NCBI GenBank assembly: GCA_024696725.1
Contig: JAILGO010000066.1
Location: 1 to 5,039 of the forward strand
Direction: 5' to 3'
DNA: 5,039 nt
Source: Eubacterium sp.
GTDB taxonomy: Bacteria > Bacillota > Clostridia > Oscillospirales > Acutalibacteraceae
The position numbers and the translations under genes were made by a program. Below are positions 1 through 5,039 of the stretch, in pieces (within the stretch, counting starts at the first letter, position 1; the number at the start of each line of letters is the position of its first letter). The notes beneath the pieces are model-generated. The model ran no database searches and had not been told where the DNA came from. It saw nothing but the letters and a program-made list of their open reading frames with translations.

Positions 1-422
1 CCTCTAAAAAGAAAACCGTCGGCGCGAAGGAGCTTGACGCAATCGTCGCTTCCGCCGCGCTTCAGGTACCGTCGGCATATAAGCTTGTAAGCTATATTAT
101 CAATAACGGAAATATTATCACCGCGAGCGCTCATATCGTGCTTGAAAAGGACGGCGAAACGCTTGAGAGCATTCAGCTCGGCGACGGACCGATTGACGCG
201 TCCTTTATCGCGATTGACAGTATTATCGGAAGCCACTACGAGCTTGACGATTTTCAGATTCAGGCTGTTACCGAGGGTAAAGAGGCTATGGGCTCGGCTG
301 TCGTTAAGCTCCGCTCGGGCGGTAAGCTCTATTCGGGTAACGGTATTTCAACCGATATTATCGGCGCGAGCATAAGAGCTTATCTTAACGCAATAAATAA
401 AATCGTTTATGAGGAGGCGTAA
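1..422 (+). CDS. leuA: 2-isopropylmalate synthase family protein, C-terminal part (5' end outside window)
   Basis: The reading frame is open from base 3 (bases 1-2 finish an earlier codon) and ends at TAA 420-422, giving 139 visible residues. They match the LeuA C-terminal allosteric/dimerisation domain: GDGPIDASF followed by AID, then YELDDFQIQAVTEGKEAMG, and near the end GISTDIIGASIRAYLNAINK. In 2-isopropylmalate synthase (acetyl-CoA + 2-ketoisovalerate, first committed step of leucine synthesis, cytosolic) this domain binds leucine for feedback inhibition. The catalytic TIM barrel lies upstream, outside the window. The GTG at 138 is an internal Val codon, not a start, because homology continues upstream of it to the window edge. 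Citramalate synthase and homocitrate synthase-like enzymes share this domain, so substrate specificity is not proven. The gene ends two bases before the next start and its last codons contain that gene's ribosome binding site, so the two are surely co-transcribed. Confidence 0.88.
   Translation, partial: SKKKTVGAKELDAIVASAALQVPSAYKLVSYIINNGNIITASAHIVLEKDGETLESIQLGDGPIDASFIAIDSIIGSHYELDDFQIQAVTEGKEAMGSAVVKLRSGGKLYSGNGISTDIIGASIRAYLNAINKIVYEEA
411..417 (+). promoter_or_regulatory. Ribosome binding site of the fusion gene, inside the end of leuA
   Basis: GAGGAGG lies 7 bases before the ATG at 425, a near-perfect anti-Shine-Dalgarno match with ideal spacing. It is formed by the codons for the last Glu-Glu-Ala of the LeuA-type protein. 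It fixes the start of the downstream gene at 425 and suggests translational coupling to leuA. Confidence 0.85.
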
Positions 423-424
423 GA

Positions 425-2947
425 ATGAAGCTGTCTTTTTCAACAAAAGGCTGGCACGGAATAAGCTTTGACGAATTCTGTGAAACAGCCGGGGATTTAG
501 GCTTTAAGGGTATTGAGCTTCATAATATCCATAACCGCCTCTTTACCGAAAGAGACGGAGCGTTCCACGATTACGCGGCTAACGCGACGCTTCGCAGACT
601 TTTTGAAAAGAAGCTTGAAATCGCCTGTATAGATACAATCTGCGACCTTTCGGACGCTGATTCGGCTGAGGCTACAATGAAAGAGGTCGAGGCGTGTATT
701 AATATCGCTGTGAACCTTCATATTCCTTATATCAGAGTAAGAGCGGAACAGGAGAAAACCGACGAGCGCTTTGATTTTGTAAGCTCAATGCTTGAAAAAA
801 TCGTATCTCTTGCCGAGGAAAAGGGAATAGTCATTTTAATCGAAACTAAGGGTATGTTCGCGGATACCGCCGCGCTTCGTACTATCCTCGAGAATTTCGC
901 AAGCGACAGCCTCGCTGCGCTCTGGAACGTAAGCGCCGCCTATCAGACGAGAGGCGAAACACCTGACGAGATTATTACAAACCTCGGCGCATACGTTAAG
1001 CACGTTCAGCTTACCGACAGCCGAAAGAGTGAAAACGGCGTTGAATACTGTCTTATCGGCGAGGGCGAGCTTCCGCTTAAGGACATAATGCTTGCGCTGC
1101 GCTCGGTTAACTTCGACGGCTATATCTCTCTTGTATGGGACCCTGAGTGGTGTCCCGAGCTTGACGATATGGAGATTATCTTCTCCCATTTCGTAAACTA
1201 TATGAAGCAGTTCAACTATACCTCCGGTAAGGAAAAGACGCTTTATTATAATAACGCTCATACGGGAAGATACGTCTGGAAAAAGGATTTGCTTATAGAA
1301 AAGACCTTCTCCGAGGTGCTTGACCGTATGGTTGAGGAATTCCCCGACCAGTACGCTTTCAAGTATACGACGCTCGATTATACAAGAACCTACAGCGAGT
1401 TCCGCGACGACGTCGACGAGTTCGCGAGAGTGCTTATCGCTATGGGCGTAAGGGCGGGAAGCCACGTCGCTATCTGGGCTTCCAACGTGCCTCAGTGGTA
1501 TATCACCTTCTGGGCTACCGTAAAGCTTGGCGCCGTACTCGTTACGGTCAATACCGCTTATAAAATTCACGAGGCTGAGTATCTTCTCAAGCAGTCCGAT
1601 ACCCATACCCTCGTTATTACCGAGGGCGCTAAGGATACCCACTACGGACAGATTGTGTCCGAGCTCTGTCCCGAACTTGAAAACACGAAGCCGGGTTCTC
1701 CGCTTCGCAGCAAGAGACTTCCGTTTTTAAGAAACGTAATTACCGTCGGTTTTAAGCAGAAGGGCTGTCTTGAGTGGAACGAGGCTCTCGAATACGCTTC
1801 ACAGGTTAATAAGGAAAGAGTTTACGCTATGGCGGCGGCGGTTAAGCCCGACGACGTCTGCAATATGCAGTACACCTCGGGTACTACCGGCTTCCCCAAG
1901 GGCGTAATGCTCACTCACTATAATATCGTCAATAACGGTAAATGTATCGGTGACAGAATGGATTTATCGACCGCGGACAGAATGATGGTTCAGGTTCCGA
2001 TGTTCCATTGCTTCGGTATGGTGCTTGCTATGACCTCTACGATGACGCACGGCGGAACGCTGCTTCCGATTCCGTATTTCTCGCCTAAGCCTTCGCTCGC
2101 GTGCATTAATAACGAGCATATTACCGCCTTCCACGGCGTGCCGACGATGTTCATCGCCCTGCTTGAGCACCCCGATTTTGAAAAGACCGACTTCTCATAT
2201 ATGAGAACGGGTATTATGGCGGGAAGTCCCTGTCCGATTTCCGCTATGCAGGACGTTGTAAATAAAATGAATATGCACGAAATCGTTATAGTATACGGTC
2301 AGACGGAGGCTTCTCCCGGCTGTACGATGAGCTCAACCGACGACCCGCTCGAGGTAAGAGTTACTACCGTAGGAAGAGCTATGCCCGAAATCGAATGTAA
2401 AATCGTCGACCCCGAAACGGGCGAGGAGTGTCCCGATAATGTAACGGGCGAATTCCTTGCGAGAGGCTATAACATAATGAAGGGCTATTATAAGATGCCT
2501 AAGGCGACCTCCGCCGCGATAGATAAGGACGGCTGGCTTCATACGGGCGACCTTGCCTGCAGAACTCCCGAGGGCAACTTCAAGATTACGGGAAGGCTCA
2601 AGGATATGATTATCCGCGGCGGCGAAAATATCTATCCTAAGGAGATAGAGGAGTTTATCTATACTAACCCGAAGGTCAGCGACGTTCAGGTTATCGGCGT
2701 TCCCGACGAGCAGTACGGCGAGGAGATTATGGCTGTCGTAATACTTAAAGAGGGCGAAACGATGACCGAGCAGGAAATGAAGGACTTCGTCGGTGCAAGT
2801 ATGGCGAGACATAAGGTTCCGCGTTACGTCGACTTCGTAAAGGCGTTCCCGATGAATGCCGCGGGAAAAATTCTGAAATATCAGATGAGAGAAGACGCTG
2901 TTAAAAAATTAGGACTGCAGAAGGCTGCAGGAGTTGTAACGGCTTAA
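425..2947 (+). CDS. Fusion protein: xylose-isomerase-like TIM barrel + AMP-forming acyl-CoA ligase
   Basis: The protein has 840 residues in two modules. Residues ~1-265 resemble sugar phosphate isomerase/epimerases (AP_endonuc_2 TIM barrel): FKGIELHNI near 27-35, ILIETKG 137-143, HVQLTDS 193-199, GEGELPLKDI 212-221, YISLVWDPEW 233-242. Residues ~285-830 are a full adenylate-forming ligase that would activate a carboxylic acid to acyl-AMP and then acyl-CoA. All core motifs are present: P-loop YTSGTTGFPKG 483-493, YGQTE 624-628, GWLHTGD 703-709, ITGRLKD 721-727, RGGENIYPKE 731-740 and the catalytic Lys815 in NAAGK. The ligase resembles medium/long-chain fatty-acid or ACSF2/YngI-like enzymes; its substrate is unknown. 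No signal peptide or membrane segment is evident, so it is probably cytosolic. The barrel seems to lack most metal ligands (Asn168, Gln195, Val237 where Asp, His, Glu are usual). The start is set by GAGGAGG at 411-417; no ribosome binding site or start is seen in the linker, so this is one polypeptide. It overlaps the amidohydrolase gene by one base. Confidence 0.9.
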   Translation: MKLSFSTKGWHGISFDEFCETAGDLGFKGIELHNIHNRLFTERDGAFHDYAANATLRRLFEKKLEIACIDTICDLSDADSAEATMKEVEACINIAVNLHIPYIRVRAEQEKTDERFDFVSSMLEKIVSLAEEKGIVILIETKGMFADTAALRTILENFASDSLAALWNVSAAYQTRGETPDEIITNLGAYVKHVQLTDSRKSENGVEYCLIGEGELPLKDIMLALRSVNFDGYISLVWDPEWCPELDDMEIIFSHFVNYMKQFNYTSGKEKTLYYNNAHTGRYVWKKDLLIEKTFSEVLDRMVEEFPDQYAFKYTTLDYTRTYSEFRDDVDEFARVLIAMGVRAGSHVAIWASNVPQWYITFWATVKLGAVLVTVNTAYKIHEAEYLLKQSDTHTLVITEGAKDTHYGQIVSELCPELENTKPGSPLRSKRLPFLRNVITVGFKQKGCLEWNEALEYASQVNKERVYAMAAAVKPDDVCNMQYTSGTTGFPKGVMLTHYNIVNNGKCIGDRMDLSTADRMMVQVPMFHCFGMVLAMTSTMTHGGTLLPIPYFSPKPSLACINNEHITAFHGVPTMFIALLEHPDFEKTDFSYMRTGIMAGSPCPISAMQDVVNKMNMHEIVIVYGQTEASPGCTMSSTDDPLEVRVTTVGRAMPEIECKIVDPETGEECPDNVTGEFLARGYNIMKGYYKMPKATSAAIDKDGWLHTGDLACRTPEGNFKITGRLKDMIIRGGENIYPKEIEEFIYTNPKVSDVQVIGVPDEQYGEEIMAVVILKEGETMTEQEMKDFVGASMARHKVPRYVDFVKAFPMNAAGKILKYQMREDAVKKLGLQKAAGVVTA
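2915..2933 (+). promoter_or_regulatory. Ribosome binding site of the amidohydrolase gene, partly inside a small hairpin
   Basis: AGGAG at 2929-2933 is the best ribosome binding site for the ATG at 2947, though its 13-base spacing is long. Its first two bases are the end of a possible hairpin: CTGCAG (2915-2920), loop AAGG, CTGCAG (2925-2930). A ribosome finishing the upstream gene would open this stem, and the stop and start overlap in TAATG, so translation is probably coupled. The short 6-bp stem may simply be chance coding sequence. Confidence 0.45.
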
Positions 2948-3753
2948 TGATTGAAAACAAGCTTCTTGTAATTGACTCTCACTGCCACATTTACCCCGAT
3001 AAAATCGCAGAGAAGGCCGAGGTCGCGATTGAGATTTTTTATCACGTTCACGGCTTTGGAGACGGTACGCTCGGAATGCTTGAAAGAGAGGGCGACAGGG
3101 CAGGCGTTGACAGGTATATAGTCCAGTCCGTTGCCACCTCTCCCAAACAGGTTTCAAGCATTAATCATTATATTTCAGGAGTCGCCGAAAACAGCGGCGG
3201 AAAGTTTATCGGGCTCGGAACTCTTCATCCTGACAGCAAGGATATTCAGAAGGATGTTGAGGAGATAATTGCTCTCGGGCTTCACGGAGTCAAGCTCCAC
3301 CCTGACATTCAGGGCTTTAAGATTGACGATTACAGATGTCTTAAAATCTATGAGCTCTGCGAAAAGGCAAGGCTCCCGATTTTAATGCATACGGGCGACA
3401 GCAGATATGATAACTCTAACCCGAACAGGCTCCTGCCGATTCTTGAAATTTATACAGATTTAATTATAGTCGGCGCACATCTCGGAGGCTGGTCAATCTG
3501 GGAGGAGGCATCAAAAAAGCTTTGCGGAATTGATAACCTTTATGTTGACTGCTCCTCAAGCTTCCACTGGCTCAGCGATGAAAAAATCAAGGAAATATTC
3601 GCGCGGTACAAAACGAACAGAATCCTCTTCGGAACGGACTACCCGATGTGGTCTCCCTCCGTTGAGCTTGAGCGCTTCCTTTCGCTCGGATATTCCGAAA
3701 AAGAAAAAAAGCAAATTCTCTCTGAAAACGCAATCAAGGTATTTAATCTATAA
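2947..3753 (+). CDS. Amidohydrolase family protein (Amidohydro_2-type metal-dependent hydrolase/decarboxylase)
   Basis: This 268-residue protein has the signature of the small TIM-barrel amidohydrolases (PF04909 type, which includes ACMSD and gamma-resorcylate decarboxylase relatives). The metal-binding HxH is at His12/His14 (DSHCHIYPDK), followed by GVKLHPD 114-120, His148 in LMHTGD, His178 in AHLGG and Asp231 in FGTDYP. All expected metal and catalytic positions are present, so it is likely an active, metal-dependent, cytosolic hydrolase or decarboxylase. The substrate cannot be read from the sequence. The ATG at 2947 is chosen because it overlaps the preceding stop (TAATG) and puts the HxH at the usual distance from the N-terminus. 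It is the last gene of the apparent leuA-fusion-amidohydrolase operon and is followed by a terminator. The family fits a role in opening a ring, removing an amide or decarboxylating an acid used or made by the adjacent ligase, but that is inference. Confidence 0.85.
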   Translation: MIENKLLVIDSHCHIYPDKIAEKAEVAIEIFYHVHGFGDGTLGMLEREGDRAGVDRYIVQSVATSPKQVSSINHYISGVAENSGGKFIGLGTLHPDSKDIQKDVEEIIALGLHGVKLHPDIQGFKIDDYRCLKIYELCEKARLPILMHTGDSRYDNSNPNRLLPILEIYTDLIIVGAHLGGWSIWEEASKKLCGIDNLYVDCSSSFHWLSDEKIKEIFARYKTNRILFGTDYPMWSPSVELERFLSLGYSEKEKKQILSENAIKVFNL

Positions 3754-3772
3754 CAAACATAAATATAAATAA

Positions 3773-3800
3773 AAAAGCAGGAAGCGTGCTTCCTGCTTTT
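3773..3800. terminator. Bidirectional intrinsic terminator between convergent genes
   Basis: A perfect inverted repeat has arms 3773-3785 and 3788-3800. The core is GCAGGAAG paired with CTTCCTGC, closing over a CGTG loop. The stem is flanked by an A run on the left (3771-3776) and by TTTT on the right (3797-3800), so a U tract follows the stem on either strand. It lies in the 53-base gap (3754-3806) between the two convergent stop codons and should end both transcripts. Confidence 0.88.
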
Positions 3801-3806
3801 CTTAAT

Positions 3807-5033
3807 TTATCTTAAGCATTTTTTGAAATACAACTGCGACAGCTCGGGAGAAATGTATCTCTTTATAAACTCACTGTTCTGAGCGTATTCGCACGCCTCC
3901 TCGAAGTTGGTTGGAAGAAGCTGTAAGCCCGCAACAGTTTGCTCGTCGGCAGTTTCCAAATCAAAGTTGCAGACGGGCGGAAGATCCAGACGGTCCTCAA
4001 TACCCTCAAGTCCTGCGAAAATAAGAAGCGCAAAAGCGAGATAAGGGTTAACCGTCGAATCGCAGGAGCGAAGCTCAGCTCTCCGGTATGTGCCTACGTG
4101 CTCGGGTACGCGGAAAAGCTGCTCTCTGTTTTCGCTCGTCCAGCTTACGTATTTCGGCGCGCCGAGTCTTGCGAGACGCTCATAGGATTCACGCGTCGGA
4201 TTAAGGAACGCCGTCATACCCTGAATGTTCTTCATAATTCCCGCAACCGCGTAAGCGAGTTTGCTGTCACTTCCGTCGTTTGAACGTACGGAAAGGCTGA
4301 TATGGAAGCCGTTGCCCGGCTTGTGACGCAGCGGCTTCGGCGAGAAATCCGCGTAAAGACCGCGATTGGCAGCCTCGTTTTTAACTATCGCCTTAAGCGT
4401 GGTAACGTGGTTACCGGCAGTAAGCGGGTCGAGATAACCGAAGGTGATTTTATTCTGACCCGGACCTTCCTCGTGAAACGCGTTGTTCGGGAATATATCC
4501 ATTTCCTCGAGCGCGAGAAGAACGGCGCGACGAATCTCGTCGCACTTGTCGTCGGGCGGAATATCGTATAAGCCCGCTTCGTCGTAAGGCTCGTCAATCG
4601 GCTTGCCGAAGGAGTCGGTTCTGAGAAGATAGAATTCAATCTCGGTCGAGAAATAGAACTCGTATCCGGCTTTCTCCGCCTCCTGAAGCGCCTTCATAAG
4701 AAGGCTTTTCGTTCCTCTTGAGGTGAACGGCTTGCCATCGGGATAAGTCATACTGCAAAACATTCTTACCGCCTTGTCGTTCTCCGGACGCCACGGCATA
4801 TCGGAGAAGGTTTCGGGCTCGGGGTGTAAAAGCAACTCGCGGTAAATGCCTTCGCCGAAGTCCTTTACCTCGGACGGATTAAACGCAATTCCGACGTCAA
4901 AAGCGGTTTTAAGCTCTTCGGGTAAGATTACTATGTTCTTTTCCTTTCCGTAAATATCGCAGAAGGAGAGACAGATAGATTTAATTCTTTCTTCCTTTAC
5001 GAAACGGAGGATATCTTCCTTGCTAAGTCTCAT
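3807..5033 (-). CDS. Glutamine synthetase family protein (type I-like), atypical active site
   Basis: The 408-residue protein has the type I glutamine synthetase fold. It shows CDIYGKEKNIVI (25-36, beta-grasp domain), TEIEF 130-134, HEEGPGQ 187-193, PGNGFH 239-244, NPT 278-280, the RxExR motif at 318-322 and NPYLAFA 329-335. Retained ligands by eye alignment (Salmonella numbering) are Glu131 (E129), Glu133 (E131), Glu188 (E212), His244 (H269) and Glu320 (E357), so ATP and metal binding look feasible. Altered positions are Asn52 (D50, ammonium site), Lys195 (E220, metal) and Gly291 with a one-residue gap (E327, flap). It is also shorter than typical GSI (about 440-470) and lacks the usual C-terminal tail. 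It is therefore probably a glutamate-amine ligase-like or divergent member, not the housekeeping enzyme. The ATG at 5033 matches the usual GSI N-terminus (KEDILRFVKEE), but only six upstream bases are visible and they are in frame and open. It is transcribed towards the amidohydrolase gene. Confidence 0.85.
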   Translation of the reverse strand: MRLSKEDILRFVKEERIKSICLSFCDIYGKEKNIVILPEELKTAFDVGIAFNPSEVKDFGEGIYRELLLHPEPETFSDMPWRPENDKAVRMFCSMTYPDGKPFTSRGTKSLLMKALQEAEKAGYEFYFSTEIEFYLLRTDSFGKPIDEPYDEAGLYDIPPDDKCDEIRRAVLLALEEMDIFPNNAFHEEGPGQNKITFGYLDPLTAGNHVTTLKAIVKNEAANRGLYADFSPKPLRHKPGNGFHISLSVRSNDGSDSKLAYAVAGIMKNIQGMTAFLNPTRESYERLARLGAPKYVSWTSENREQLFRVPEHVGTYRRAELRSCDSTVNPYLAFALLIFAGLEGIEDRLDLPPVCNFDLETADEQTVAGLQLLPTNFEEACEYAQNSEFIKRYISPELSQLYFKKCLR

Positions 5034-5039
5034 TATGAG

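Noticed and set aside
138..422. GTG at 138 as the start of a short stand-alone gene
   Set aside because: The frame continues open upstream to the window edge with LeuA-domain similarity, so the GTG is an internal valine codon of a longer protein.
1200..1290. Possibility that the fusion is really two genes with an independent start for the ligase
   Set aside because: The frame is continuous, and the nearest in-frame ATG (1202) has no Shine-Dalgarno-like sequence before it and would begin inside the barrel domain's last helix. No start codon with a ribosome binding site occurs in the linker.
836..1642. Long open frame (268 codons) on the minus strand within the fusion gene
   Set aside because: It lies wholly antisense to a gene with unmistakable domain motifs; its translation has no recognisable motif. 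It is a by-product of the codon composition of the plus-strand gene.
2333..2812. Minus-strand open frame of 159 codons
   Set aside because: It is antisense to the most conserved C-terminal motifs of the acyl-CoA ligase and its translation shows no family signature.
2947..3753. Different arginine codon use (AGG at about 4 of 10) in the amidohydrolase gene compared with the fusion gene, possibly indicating separate origin
   Set aside because: The counts are too small to support horizontal transfer, and overall composition and gene packing match the neighbours.
3939..4571. Two plus-strand open frames (3939-4283, 4302-4571) opposite the GS-like gene
   Set aside because: Both are antisense to conserved glutamine synthetase segments and have no recognisable protein features.

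Overview
The window (about 5 kb, GC near 50% by eye) looks like chromosomal DNA of an anaerobic Firmicute, most likely a gut or rumen Clostridium-class organism. This rests on strong AGGAGG-type ribosome binding sites, very tight gene spacing, an A/T-flanked hairpin terminator and the general character of the proteins. The assignment is an inference; no rRNA or other marker gene is present.

Layout: three genes run left to right as one apparent operon, and one gene converges on them from the right. (1) Bases 1-422 are the 3' end of a leuA-type gene (2-isopropylmalate synthase family), carrying almost exactly its C-terminal allosteric domain. (2) Two bases later, 425-2947 encodes an 840-residue fusion: an N-terminal xylose-isomerase-like TIM barrel (sugar phosphate isomerase/epimerase family) joined to a complete AMP-forming acyl-CoA ligase. 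(3) 2947-3753 overlaps the fusion gene by one base and encodes a 268-residue amidohydrolase (Amidohydro_2 type). (4) A hairpin flanked by A and T runs at 3773-3800 can terminate transcription from both sides. (5) 3807-5033 on the minus strand is a 408-residue glutamine-synthetase-like protein; its promoter and ribosome binding site lie beyond the right edge.

The most notable points are as follows. The TIM barrel of the fusion appears to have lost most of its metal ligands, so it may act as a binding or scaffold module beside an intact ligase. The glutamine synthetase homologue has substitutions at three positions needed for authentic glutamine synthesis (ammonium-site Asp, one n1 metal Glu, and the flap Glu), so it probably ligates something other than ammonia, or is not a standard synthetase. 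The amidohydrolase and the GS-like protein are the same two families that are fused in fungal FluG and plant NodGS. Together with the ligase and a leuA-type synthase, these genes could form an uncharacterised pathway handling a carboxylic acid and its CoA or amide derivatives. That pathway is speculative. Gene identities at the family level are well supported; substrates are not determined by the sequence.
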